Shown: piece by piece, positions 1-11,071 of the stretch
How the letters are laid out: each line of letters begins with the position of its first letter
How positions within the stretch are numbered: the stretch's first letter is position 1
From: Camelus bactrianus
Taxonomy: Eukaryota > Chordata > Mammalia > Artiodactyla > Camelidae
Reading direction: 5' to 3'
Length of the DNA stretch: 64,000 bases
Assembly: GCF_048773025.1 (NCBI RefSeq)
Contig: NC_133544.1
Location: 5,952,001 to 6,016,000, forward strand
Program-made: the position numbers and the translations under genes
Notes under the pieces: model-generated
The model's database searches: none
The model's input: only the letters and a program-made list of their open reading frames with translations
What the model was told of the DNA's origin: nothing

Positions 1-59
1 CTGACCGTCCCATACCCCACAGGCAGCCCCGTGCCGTGGAAGGGGGCACAACTGAAAGT

Positions 60-345
60 CTGAAACCTTGGCTTCAAGCCCAATTCTACTGCTTTAATAA
101 CAGTGTGACCCTGAGAAAGTTACCTGATGTCTCTGAGCCTTGCTGTCCTCTGTTAAATGATATTAATAATTAGAATCTCACTGGTTTGTAGTATAAGTCA
201 ATGAGACAGTGGTTGCAGAGGGCTTATTAAATTGTAGTTTCATGGAAGTTATGGGCTGTTATTGTTCCTAGAACTTAGTGTACTGCCTGGCATGGAGGTG
301 GCTGTATAGAAGTGGTACCCATGTATAGACTCCTACATGGGGCTA
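60..345 (+). repeat. MIR-type SINE remnant
   Basis: The order of motifs fits a sense MIR: a 'tgtgaccctgagaaagtta' core, a 'ctctgagcct' stretch, an AT-rich middle and a tail resembling 'tgcctggcat'. The copy is old and divergent, and its edges are uncertain. Confidence 0.5.
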
Positions 346-369
346 CTCAATGTTTATTCAATTGAACTG

Positions 370-2055
370 AATTAGTCAGAGTACCCCCTCCATCTAATCC
401 TTATGGATTTTTACACGTGATTTTCTTGAACATAATTTCCATTAGCTCTGGTGACAACACGTTGACCTCCATGGACCAATGATGCTGATCTTACCTTGAT
501 GTGAAGTGACTGCTTGCAGGTAAACATACATATTTCTGGTGGGAGCTCTTGAAGAGCATGGAGTCCCTTTAGTAGCTAGGATGTCTGAAAATGGAGGTGA
601 GATTTCTGAACCCTTTCTTTGGATCACGTTCTGGATTAGCGCGTAATGGAACATGGCGGCACGGTGGCTGGGGCAGAGGGAGGTAGAGTAAATCTTCCAG
701 AGCATGTGTTAGCTGAGAAGGCTGCCTGCCAGAATGTTCTCAGAGCAGAAAGCATTTCCTGTCCTTCCCCTGGCCTTCTTCCCCCTCCCAAGCTGCCCCT
801 CCAAGGCCCAGGGATTGAGGCCATTTAGTCTCTGTAAACACTAGTTTCATCATTTTAACCTCTGAGAGATTATGTTTTTTGAGTAGAATAACTGAAGCAG
901 AAATCTTGAAAACTTTAATTACGATGGACCTGCACTGTTTGCATTGTTCGAGACCAGATCCCCAAGGCAGGGAATCTTTGTGGCAATTTCGAGGGTGTAG
1001 GCGGTGGGTGATACCTCTTTTGTTGGCTCCTGGGTTCTCCATGTCTACACTGGCCACAGCAAGCCCAAGGGCTTCACGGCAATGGGAGATGCCGCCCTGT
1101 CTGGCTCTGCTCTGGGAATTGTTTAGGGGAGAATTGAAAGCTGACAAATAGGCAGGATTCTGACACAGGTGGGGCTCAAAAACTAGCCAGCAGCCTATCC
1201 ACTCCCTGGAATTTTCCAGAATGGTAGTTGACAAACACACACAAGATATATCGTACCTTCCCAGGAGACGTTGACCTAGGTACCACGAAAATTCTGTCAA
1301 GAAAGGCATCTCTTATGTGAGGACCCAAAAAATAAATTCGGAGCTGGACAATAATCTCCCAGGAAATGGTCCTGTTTTCTCTCATGCAATAATTCCACAA
1401 TATAATCCTGGCTTTGGCTGCCAGTGACTCAACACTCAGCCCCAGATGACTATGGCAACCATTTCATCCAAGAGTCTCCATGGATTTATCTTTCCTCCCT
1501 TTAAAATGACTCCTGATTTTTCTTTTTTTAGTGGTTAACAAATGAATTCCTTGTATATCTAAATGTCATCACTTCTTGCACATAGATTTACAAATGGGCA
1601 AGATCGAATCCTTAGAAGGCTTCTGAGAAAGTTTTTATACTCTATCTTGGTGCCTTGACCAACTCTTGACCGCAGGATCTCCATCATTCACATAGGGGAT
1701 CCCTGGTGCTGACCAGTTCCTGGAAGTGGCCTCCAGCCTTGGGCCTGTCTCGGTAACTGTGCTCATGGCCATGGCCTGACTCCTGTCTGACCACAGATCC
1801 TGGCTCTCTGGCCCAGCCTCCCTTGCACTGTACTTTTGTTGGTTCTGTCCCTGGGTTCTGCCTGGGAATACCTGCCCCGGCCCCATCCACGCCTGCCTCC
1901 TCTGCTGGGCTTGGCCACACCCTGGGCAGAAACCTCACGACCTCCAGGCTCTTGGTTTCTCACATGGAGTTAATCACAGCTCACTCGTCACCCCATCGTT
2001 TTTGGGGGGCATCACACAGACTAGTGAGTAGTGGGATGAGCTAGTTCTCAGACAC
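370..2055. other. No recognised feature (unique or very old sequence)
   Basis: I see no convincing gene, young repeat or RNA here. The longest open frame, on the minus strand at 740-1309, has no familiar domain, no repeat-like or exon-like structure and no plausible promoter. Confidence 0.5.
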
Positions 2056-2064
2056 GCTCAGGTC

Positions 2065-2320
2065 TTGTCATGTGAGGCTTCTTTCTCTGGAATTCTTTCC
2101 TCGTATCTGTGCACAACACCCCCCTTCACATCTCCCAGTACCTGCTCAATCGTCAGCTCCTCGGAGAAGCGCTCACTGACCTCCTGTCCCTGGTATCCCA
2201 AATGACAAGTCCTGCCCTGTCGCCTCTTGTGCTTCGTAGTTTCCTGTAACTCTGACCACTGCCTGAAGTCATGCTATTTACTGATGTGTGTTCTGGCTTA
2301 TTGTCCATCTTCCTTATCTA
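2065..2320 (+). repeat. L2 LINE 3' part, left segment (split by L1)
   Basis: The C/T-rich text follows the sense-strand L2 3' region: 'cctcctcggagaagc...ctgacctcctgtccc', 'cctgccctgtc' and 'ttattgtccatcttcc'. It resumes after the L1 that starts near 2322, so one L2 has been cut in two. Confidence 0.65.
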
Positions 2321-2321
2321 T

Positions 2322-2908
2322 CTTTTTTTAAAATTGAAGTAGAGTCGGTTTACAATGTTATGTTAATTTCTGGGGCACAGCATAGTGATTCAGTTACACA
2401 CATCTATAAATATTCCTTTTCATAATCTTTTTTCATTATCGGCTATTATAAGAAATTGAATATAGTTTTCTGCGCTATACAGTAGGACCTCATTGTTCAT
2501 TTATTTTATATATAGTAGTTAGTATCTGCAAATCTCAAACTCCCAGTTTATCCCTTCCCACCCCCTTTCCCCAGTAACCGTAAGATTGTTTACTAAGTCT
2601 GCGAGTCTGTTTCTTTTGTAGATGAGTTCATTAGTGTCCTTTTTTTTTTTTTTTATTCCACGTATGAGTTATTTCATATGGTATTTTTCTTTCTCTTTCT
2701 GGCTTACTTCACTTAGAATGATGATCTCCAGGTCCATCCATGCTGCTGCAAATGGTGTTATTTAATTTTTTTTTATTGAATAGTAGTATTCAGTATGCTG
2801 AGTAATATTCCATTGTATAAATATACAGTGGGATTTGTCTAATTCTCTGTCAATGAACATTTATGTTGCTTCCATGTCTTGGCTGTTGTAAACAGTGCTG
2901 CTGTGAAC
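2322..2908 (-). mobile_element. 5'-truncated L1 LINE, minus strand, inserted in L2
   Basis: The plus strand begins with a T run at 2322-2328 and then reads as the reverse complement of a cetartiodactyl L1 3' UTR ('ggtttacaatgttatgttaa', 'cagcatagtgattcagtta'). It ends in ORF2-tail text about a stationary 'cattgtataaatatac' and 'gttgcttccatgtcttgg'. The flanks 'attgtccatcttcc' (2300-2313) and 'attgtccctcacctc' (2909-2923) look like a decayed target-site duplication. The insertion lies inside an L2, so it postdates it. Confidence 0.85.
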
Positions 2909-3025
2909 ATTGTCCCTCACCTCTTAGTACTCACCACTGTATCCTGGGCATCCTCTGATCGCTGCCTGGGACAGAGAAAGTACTCACTAAACATCTGTTA
3001 AAAGCATGGGCAAATGGATGAATGG
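2909..3025 (+). repeat. L2 LINE 3' end, right segment
   Basis: This continues the L2 interrupted at 2322: 'cactgtatcctgggcat', 'cctgggacagagaaagtact' and a closing 'atggatgaatg' match the usual L2 3' terminus with its GAATG-type tail. Confidence 0.65.
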
Positions 3026-4430
3026 GCATTGTGACCACTTATGGTCCAAAGTCAGCATGGAAAGAGAAGATTGTACAAGGCCAAAATCTCCTGAAATCCA
3101 TTGGAGGCTGCCATGCTGGAGGCAGATGGACCATCTCTCAATCACCCCCTCACCTGCTGTTTTTCCTTCCTGGTGGAACATGCTGCTGTTTCTTCAGTAG
3201 GACATCAGAGGTGGGACTAGACTCAAATTTCAGATTCATGTTGAATGAGAAATACCCATCTTTGAACACTGGAATCACACTCTCCTTGGTGAGGTGTTCA
3301 CACATGTTGGAACTGGGACCTATTTATTGTAAGAATATAGAAGTCACACTTCCCAAGTCATGCTCACGTTGGGACAAACATTCTCTTTGAGCAGAATAAC
3401 AGAATTTCCAGCACTGTTTAAATGATGCACTTTCCCCTCCATCTCCCACCCCCAACCCCCACCCCCAGATGCTTATAATGACTTTGCCCATAATATTGCT
3501 CCATTGTATGGACTCTTCACAAGTCCCCCTCCATCCAGCCCTTAGTGTTGTTTATGGTACAGTCTGGTGACGATGATCTTGGAAGATGGTCTTAATTCCT
3601 CCAATGAAACACCTCTGTGCTTCTGAAACCCCTCCTCTCCTAGACAGATGGACATCTTTCATTAGCACTGAAGCCTTGTGCTTGGGTTTCACTTCATATC
3701 CTAAGTGAGTCATCCATCGCTACTGACTTACGTAGAGCTATTTTGCTATTTTTCTGTATTTTTTCCCTCCTTCAGATTGCGACCTCTGCTGAAAAGGCCC
3801 CCAGGCACAGAGAAAATAACATCATATAGCATCATTCATTAAACTATTTAAATCAGCCACAGCAGCAGTAATGACCAAGATGAAACCTTGAAACACAAAT
3901 TGCCTGTAACAGAGGCACCTATTTTGCCAAAGGGGCTTGGAACAATCTACATCTGGGGTGCTGGCAACAGCTAAATTCTTGTCAATAGAAACTATCTTAG
4001 ATTAACACAAGGTCCCACACTTGCAGACTGAGGCCACTATCCCTAAAGCTTCCCAAAGATCCCTGATCCTGGAATTTCCTAAGATCTCTGCTTTTGGTGC
4101 CAGAAATATAATTCTCATGGTAAGGTAAAAACTATTATCTAAGATTAAAATTACTTTCACTCAACTCTCTGACAAAGTATCACAAATAATAATTGTCTTT
4201 AATTTTGCACAAGCAGAATAAAAGTTTGCCATCCTTCCCCAAAGCAAGTCGTTGCCAGTGGATAGAATCTGGGATTAGCACAGAGACCCTGGAAAATCTG
4301 GTTGAGAAATAAATCTGACTTGAAAAGTAGGAAGTATGTGAAAGTGCTTTGAAAACTGGATAAGGAGCAAAGCATTTAGTGAAGGCTCAGTACTCCAAGG
4401 CATGCCGTCAAAAATGGTAAAGGGCAAAGT
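3026..4430. other. Mostly unique sequence, no gene seen
   Basis: No coding or RNA gene is recognisable. The only notable structure is the C-rich tract at 3445-3466. The part from about 3800 to 4300 is moderately AT-rich and not obviously repetitive. Confidence 0.5.
3445..3466 (-). other. G-quadruplex motif on minus strand
   Basis: Four C runs of 3, 5, 5 and 5 bases are separated by A, AA and A. On the minus strand these are four G runs with loops of only 1-2 nt, a strong form of the G3+N1-7 quadruplex rule. The plus strand could form an i-motif. It may simply be low-complexity sequence. Confidence 0.7.
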
Positions 4431-5344
4431 CTCGGGGGAAAGAGAGACCCACTGGTGTCTTACGAGCCACGTGACCTCAGGGAAAATGGCTTAGGGCTCT
4501 GAGTCCAGTCTTCATCTCACCGTGGGGAGAGCACCCCAAGCTGCCTCTCTGTGCCCTGGCTCTGAGTTTCCCTGACCCAACTTTACTCCAGCCTCGGGGT
4601 TCTGATAGCACCACCACCCCTCTCTCTGATGGTGGTGGCTTCCAGCTGTGATGAATCCATCAGTTCTCTCATGTTTTGAAATCTGACCCTCAGGTCTCCT
4701 AAGAACTACACAACCAGTTCCCCGTATTAGACTCCCTCCAGTTGAAGCACCTGGTGTGTAGTTTCTGTTTCCCTGGCTGGATCCTTCTCCCACCATCCTT
4801 CCTTTTTTGTTCTTACTTAAATTCATTTTGGACCCAAATCTATATGGTGACCTTTTAATTGTATTCCAAGACCCAGGTCAAGTCTTATTTCCTAATTGAA
4901 GCTTTCTATGGCATCCCCAGCAGAAATCATTGCTCATTCTTCTTTCCTGCTGTGTCCTCTATTCAATGTATCTCTATTTTATTACAAATCCCATAGATTT
5001 CAATGGTTTCTTTTCTTTTCCTTTTTTTTCCTTCTAATTTCTTCATCAGACTGTGTCTTGTTCCCCTTTGTGTCCTTAACTCCTGATGCAGAGTAAAAAT
5101 TAGCCTATTTTTATTGAGTTAATTCAAGCACTATTACACAAATGATCCCAGCAGTGGTGCATTCAGCACCAAGGAAACTCAGAGGTCCCTAGTCTCATAA
5201 CAACCACCAAGTCCCTGGGTGCTCAGATCCTCAGTCGGGGAGCTCTGGGTGATGCCATCTCAGACATACCTTCATGATCCACCAGCCATACCTCTGCCGT
5301 GATTCTCTTATTTTCTGCATGGAATAGAATCAGCAGTCAAAAAG

Positions 5345-5480
5345 GCTAGAGCCTAGGGCTTGTCTGGCTGGATCACAGACTTGCTATCTGACCCTCCCCT
5401 TTCTGGATCTGCTTGATTCCAACATCTGTAAAATTGGGCCCCAGGAGATATCTTTAACTGTGTTGGAGGGCCTTCGAGGT
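5345..5480 (+). repeat. MIR-type SINE remnant
   Basis: A sense MIR order is visible: 'cacagacttgctatctgacc', then 'ttctggatctgcttgattcc', then 'catctgtaaaattgggcccc'. The last matches the MIR 'catctgtaaaatgggg' core. Confidence 0.55.
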
Positions 5481-5559
5481 GTTCCTGGAGGGCTTCAAGT
5501 GGCCTGTGCATGTTGGAGATTATGAGAAGTGTGCTGGGTGTGTACACACACATTCACTT

Positions 5560-8190
5560 TCCTGGGGAGAGGGCCCAGAGGTCTCCTCAGTCAGAATAGC
5601 TCACTTCAGTCCTGCTATTTTGTGAGTGTGGAAGCCCCTGACCACCAATGTGCGGGCCTCGAGGGTGACCAAGAGTGGCCGAAAACACTTCCTCATTTGC
5701 TGGAACCAATGGAAACTCTTCATGGTGCTGCCATTCCCCCCACCCCACCATTTCACAAAACACTGTATAATTCACAAACTATCTGCCTCAATAAGTGTTT
5801 ATCTGAATGCCAGGCAGGGAGCCTGTGGTGTCTCCATGGAAAACGAATCATTTTCTAACCTTTGATGAATTTTTATTTATGGGACTCAAATAAGCCAGTG
5901 GAGCTACCTTCCTTGCCCCCTCCCCCTCCCACTCCCTTTTTGTTGGAGGAAAAAGAAAAACAAATCTCTCACCATCCACCCAAGCCAGATCCTAAGAAAT
6001 AAGGGTTCAGGCTGTGAAATTTCTGTGTCAATCAACAAACCCTGGGAAGGGATGGACTTGCGCCAAACCTGTGAAGAAAATCAGCATGATCTGAGCCTCT
6101 TGTCCTCACGTTTCATGCAGTCAGGCTCCCTCATGGGTGTGGGGCCTGAGGACCATCCTTCAAGCAAGGGGTCCACACCTGCCATACAGTTTATCCCTAG
6201 AACTAGTCAAGTATTAAATGCTTTAATATTTTTTTTTCTTCATCTTCTCACATTTGGAAGAAATAATCAACACTAAACAATGTTTCTGATCACTAAGTGT
6301 CAGTAACTCCAATATTTGAGAACAGAGAACAATTTTGTTGGAGTTTCCCAGGGTACAGACACAGACTGTCCAGGTCTCATGCTGACATGGAGACCCCTTA
6401 TGAAGCTGTGACCCTCACACAGGTTTTAGCAGACGTGGAACAGGTAGTCTGGTTGCTGTATCTTGAGTCAGACCTGTTTGGGATGCAGGTAGAGTCATTA
6501 GAGTGAGACTCGGCTTCAGGTGTGGTCTGGAGGGCACAGAGCGAAGATGCACCTTCAGGGGTAAGTGTAGGTGAATGTAGCCCCTGGAAACCCACCATCT
6601 GTGTGGGCAGAGAGGGTGGCATTCTGCATCAGTCTCCGGAAGGAGCAGAGGACACCATCCAGCCATGGCTTAGGTGAGAGGTGAGTATATATATCCAGCA
6701 GATGGGTAGGCAGATTGCAAAGCAGGAGGTGGTGATGGGGGTGGAAGGGGGTTGAGCTGAGGCTGTCCCACTTGGGGAATGCTGGATGGAGGAGAGCTGT
6801 TAGTTCCAGGTAGTAGGTCGTGGTGGACACAAGGATGCTCAGGGATTTCTATGTCATTCTGACACTTCTGGATACCAAGGTCTTCCATTTACAAAATGGC
6901 ATAGATGAACCACATTTTTCTCTTCTTCAAAATTAAAGAGTGCTCGAGTGAGACATGAGAGAGAATAATCATTGGAGCCTCAAGGAGATTCCCTGGATCC
7001 AAAGTAGCTTTCTTTCTGACCTTTATAACCAGAAGGGCAGGAAAGAAGGCAGCTCTGGGCGAATGCAAGCTGTCCTTCAATGCTGTCCTCACACCATGAG
7101 AGGCAGTGCATCCATTGCCTCTGCTGACTACATGACTTTTGGAGAAAAAAGAACTTTCCTCCAATTCTGGAGACCTCTTCTCCTTCTCTTCTTGATCAGA
7201 CTGTTGTGGGAACCACCCTTCCCAGATGCTAAAAAAAGGTTTGCTCGGTTTTTATTGGACAGTGTGTATCACATTTCACTGGTAACGAACAGCTATTTCT
7301 TAAAAAAAATCAGATAATTTTTTGAGGGGGTTAAGTTATGGAGTGGGAGAGGTCAAGGACTTAAGCATTCTCCCCTTTAATATACACTTGCTTGGCGCAC
7401 TTCATCTGACGCTCCTCACTGTACAAGTACTCATCTCAGCACCAGCTTTGTCACGGTGAGGAAAGGCAGTTATATTCTGTAAACATTCCATTTGCTATCA
7501 GTGCCCAGAATATATCTTGGTTAACCCTACGTCCTTAAAAGCACCTTAATTTGAAGAAATTCAGTGGATGAGAGGATTATATTGGGGTCCACTCTTTGAG
7601 GGTTCATGCTGATGGCTGGCAGAGCCTGACCACCACCTCCCCACCCAGATGCAGTCACGCTCCCCTACCCATGCCAAGGCTAGTCCGGGACCAAGCTGAG
7701 TGTGAGCACAGAGGCCAGTGCATCGCTCCCTCTGCAATGAGCCTTGTGTCAGCTTTTGCATGACTGCTCTCTGCTTTCCAATGCGTTGCTACAAAAGATG
7801 AGGCATGGTTGGGAATCAGAGAAGGATTCCTGGAGTCAGTGGTGACTTGTTTTCATCCCTGTGGGATGGACAGGGTTTGGATGGGCATTAGGTATGGAGA
7901 ACAGCAAAGAAGTGGTCCCTCGTATAAACACTGCTAGTCATCCACAGTCAACTATTAGTCTATTGGGAAATGAGCAGTTTAACCAGATCTGGCATTGGAT
8001 TGTCCCCTTCCCCCCATCACCTGGAGTAATCTCTGAGGGTCATCCAGTGTGATTCTAGCAGGAATTTGTAGGCGATTATCAGGATAAGCCCAGGATGGTG
8101 ACAGGAGTGCCAGTGAGGAATCTGGCCAGAGCTTCTCGGCCAGGATGCTGGGATGACGGCAAGGGGAGGAGCATGAATGGGAGAAGAATC
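5560..8190. other. No recognised gene; unclassified sequence
   Basis: I find no gene or young repeat. Several open frames of 60-120 codons overlap one another on both strands without conserved motifs, as expected by chance in GC-moderate DNA. Confidence 0.45.
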
Positions 8191-8194
8191 TTGG

Positions 8195-8330
8195 GTTGGG
8201 AGGTAGGATGTCTGGGTTCTGACATTGGCTCTGCCACCAGCTTGTGCGGGGGACCTTGGCTGAACACCTGGCCTCCGCTCCCCTCCTGGGTCTCCTTGGT
8301 GGAAATAATTGGCCCAACTCAGGATCTCAC
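8195..8330 (+). repeat. MIR-type SINE remnant
   Basis: The text 'tgggttctgacattggctct', 'gccaccagcttgtg' and 'ggaccttggctgaaca' parallels the MIR core (exon-like phrase 'tctgccacttactagctgtg tgaccttgg'). The copy is divergent. Confidence 0.5.
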
Positions 8331-8568
8331 GCTTGACAGTGTGAGCAGTAGGGTCTGGCTGCTGCAATTCTGTCCTGCTGACCTCTGGCTCAGTCTCCTT
8401 GGCTGCCTGCCTCGCTGGCCTCAGCAACCTTAGGGCACGATGCTCACACAGGTCGATCGGATCAAAGTGGGACTGAGTGCCACGCCACCTGCCCAGCGCT
8501 GAATGACATCATTCTGGCTTGACCGTCCTTCAGCCTGAGAACCACTGGGAAGCAGGCTTGTACCACCA

Positions 8569-8599
8569 GGGTGGGTGGGAGTCGGGTGGGTGGTGGGGG
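8569..8599 (+). other. G-quadruplex motif
   Basis: The plus strand has six runs of three or more G with loops of 1-4 nt (three GGG runs spaced by T, then AGTC, then further GGG runs ending in a G5). It satisfies the G3+N1-7 rule several times over and lies about 100 bp before the octamer/RFX block. Confidence 0.75.
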
Positions 8600-8689
8600 T
8601 GACTCCACTGTCTCAGAAATGACACCTCACCCTGCTTCCATGCTGTTCCCACACCATTGCCAGCCCCGCCCTCACTCTCCTGAATCACA

Positions 8690-9090
8690 AGTCACCCCAT
8701 GGAATACAAAAACACAGACTGTCATGCAAATGACATAAAATCGGCATCTTGACCTGATTTTTCCCTCTAGAATACCATGCAAATGCAGATTTGCCAGCAC
8801 TCTTCCCCATATGTGATGCAAACAATGTTGTGGGGGTTTTTTTCCCCCATCTGGAAATTATTCCTTTCTGATTGAGAGGTTCGAGTCCGTTCTGCTTGTA
8901 ATAATATTATTATTTATAATTTATGTTCTTAATTTTTATAAATAGTGCTCAGTTGCCATGGCAACAGAATCTTCACAAATCATTAAATTAAATAATGAGT
9001 AGTCATGATGCTTTGCACTTATGTTCATTTTCTTATTAAAAAAAAAAACAGATCTCCAAGTTCTTTAAAAAGTACTAATTAATTGGGCCC
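8690..9090. promoter_or_regulatory. Candidate enhancer / conserved noncoding block (octamer + RFX)
   Basis: This AT-rich stretch matches no repeat family that I recognise. It holds two perfect POU octamers ATGCAAAT (8724-8731 and 8777-8784), a perfect 14-bp RFX-type palindrome (8952-8965), AT-rich homeodomain-like cores including 'cattaaattaaataatgag' (8981-8999), and 'ttaattaattg' near 9077. Such density without repeat homology is typical of deeply conserved developmental enhancers. Conservation itself is inferred and was not measured. Confidence 0.45.
8952..8965. promoter_or_regulatory. RFX X-box, perfect palindrome
   Basis: GTTGCCATGGCAAC is its own reverse complement and equals the full-length binding motif of RFX winged-helix factors (GTTNCCATGGNAAC). 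Both half-sites are complete. RFX proteins act at ciliary, neural and MHC class II genes; which target this site would serve cannot be read here. Confidence 0.6.
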
Positions 9091-9424
9091 CTCGCCCCAC
9101 TGGTGTTTTTCAAAGGTGAGTATGGAAATAAACGCTTTTCATCTTTCTGCTGCCTCTCTCCTGGAGTCAGGAGAGGATGGGGTGGAGGACCTCAAAGGTC
9201 ATCTGCTGTGATGTTCCTCAGATCCTGTCTAGGGTTAAGGGCTGTTAACGTGAAACCCAGTCCCAAGCCCACCCTAGACCTACTAAAACAACCCCTCCAG
9301 GAGCTGTGACCCAAGAGTATGTATCTTAATCGGCTGATCTGGTGATTTTGCAGGATGATAAACTCTCCTGCCTGAGACTGTGATCCCAGTTTGTCATCTG
9401 GCCTGGGGTTAAACACCCCTAGGG

Positions 9425-9639
9425 CAGGGTTTCTCAACCTCCGTCCTGTGGAAATTTGGGGCCGAACGACTGTTGATGGCGTGGCTGTCCTGTGTGCTGG
9501 GATGTTTTGCGGCATCCCTGCTTCTCCCCACTAGATGCCAGGAGCAACACGCCCCACCCCAGGGTGACAACCCCAAGTGTTGTCAGACATTGCCGAATGT
9601 CCCATGGGGGCCAAACTGCCCTGTGGTTGACAGCCACGG
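9425..9639 (-). mobile_element. MER5-type hAT-Charlie nonautonomous DNA transposon
   Basis: The left end 'cagggtttctcaacctc' and right end 'gtggttgacagccac' are decayed hAT terminal inverted repeats. The interior ('gcatccctgcttctcccc', 'actagatgccaggagcaaca', 'gtcagacattgccgaatgtc') follows MER5A/B in reverse orientation. Flanks ccctaggg (9417-9424) and ccctaggc (9640-9647) form an 8-bp duplication with one mismatch and a CTAG core, as hAT transposase makes. It never encoded a protein. Confidence 0.92.
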
Positions 9640-10089
9640 CCCTAGGCTTGGAGGACTCATTCTAGACTTTGATGGTCCGGCCATCGTGTTTTACTTTATT
9701 ACTCATGCTATTTTATTTTATTTATTAGTTTAGTTTATTTTTGTCAGCTCCCTGAGGAAGTTCTCCCTCATGTTGAACTGAAACCTGATTCTCTGTGGGT
9801 TCTGCGTGTGAGTCCTGTGGTCACCCCCAGAACACAAGATCATGTCCTCTCTCTCCCAAGGCAGCCCTTCTGATTGGAAACCAGTGACCTTGGGACCCTT
9901 GAATCCCCTCCACCTTATGGTAAACTCGGGTGGTCCTTCCAACTGTCATTCTGCTGACTTGATCTTGAATTCTCTGTCTTATGATTTTGATAACACTGAT
10001 TCACTTTTAGATCAGATTTAGGCCACTGATTTAGATAGATCCATTTTTTTTTTTTCGATATCTCTTTGGAGGGCCAGTGCCCGGATACG

Positions 10090-10510
10090 GAAGCAACAAT
10101 TCCTTAGTGACATTAATTGAGCATCTAGTATTTGCATGGCCTCCTCCACCTGGGGCTGGGACTGCAGAGATGAACTTGCTAGAAGGGGCGGGAAGCTCTA
10201 GTTCAAAGTCGGCAAGTCTCTGTAAGCACGATGTCCTCCAAGGTGGGAGCAGGAAGATGAGAGGATTTCAAGGCCTCCACGGAGAGAGGGAAAAAAGTTA
10301 CATTTTAGCAAAAAGGGAAACTGAAGGAAGCATTGATGCTGCCTGTGGGTGCAGGGGGTGGCACCTCTAGGGACGGAAGGTGGCATTTAGCTGGCTCTGG
10401 AAGACAGGTGAGCAGGGAGCAGGCAGAGGAAGAGCTGGAGCAGCGGGAAGAGCCAGGGTGAGGTCTGCAGGGAGCTCCGGGGGCCTGGCTGCTGAGAGTA
10501 AGCACCTGCC
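10090..10510 (+). repeat. Ancient mammal-wide repeat, family not named
   Basis: The start, 'taattgagcatctagtattt', resembles the common 'ttgagcacctactatgtgcc' head. About 300 bp later comes a purine-rich part about 'gcatttagctggctctggaagacaggtgagcagg' split over 10384-10417, in the order seen in a widespread old repeat class. I cannot assign the family with confidence. Confidence 0.4.
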
Positions 10511-10557
10511 CTGTAAGGGGGCCTGGATTCCAGGGGCCAGCTCCTGCCTGCACGTCT

Positions 10558-10710
10558 TTTTGTTTGTTTGTTTGTTTTTTTGCGGGGGCAGGGAAAGGGT
10601 AATTAGGTTTATTTATTTGTGTTTAGAGGAGGTACTGGGGATTGAACCCAGGACCGTGTGCATGCTAAGCATGCGCTCTAGCACTCGAGCTGTACCCTCC
10701 CCCCTCCGGT
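10558..10710 (-). mobile_element. Vic-1 camelid SINE (tRNA-Ala derived)
   Basis: On the minus strand the element reads head to tail from 10710 to 10558. A tRNA-like head carries an A-box region ('agtgctagagcgcatgc') and a B-box GGGTTCAATCCCC (10637-10649 on the plus strand), followed by a short body and an A-rich tail seen here as a (GTTT)n/T run at 10558-10581. Flanks ctgcacgtct (10548-10557) and ctgcacttct (10711-10720) look like a target-site duplication with one or two changes. The tRNA-derived head contains RNA polymerase III promoter boxes. This is the main taxonomic marker of the window. Confidence 0.88.
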
Positions 10711-11071
10711 CTGCACTTCTGAGTCGTGGTAAAAGCAGGAGTCGCGTAAGAGGTACTGGCCTCTCTGCCATTCAGAGGACACGGTTGATGCTTTCCGGAG
10801 ACAGCCTCGGGCTTCATGGGGTGACCTCTGCGGGGACAGCAGACGGCTGCCACAGGACCATGTGCTGAAGTCTCTCCACCTGCAGACGGAGGCCTGCCTT
10901 TTGTCTCTTGTTTCTAGAGAGGCTACTTGTTGGGGACAATAAGGAGACTGTCCCTGGAGCTGTTGGGAGATGTGGTTTAGAATGACTGTGCTGAAAACTA
11001 GCCCGAGACCCGTATGCGCTGCTGCTCCGAAGTTCACGTCACCTGCAAAAATGGAAAACAACAATACCCGC

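Noticed and set aside
740-1309. 189-codon minus-strand open frame
   Set aside because: No domain, no splice-flanked core and mixed composition; the length is expected by chance over 64 kb.
10637-10710. tRNA-Ala gene
   Set aside because: The tRNA-like head is followed by a SINE body and A-rich tail with flanking duplication, so it is a Vic-1 SINE, not a tRNA gene.
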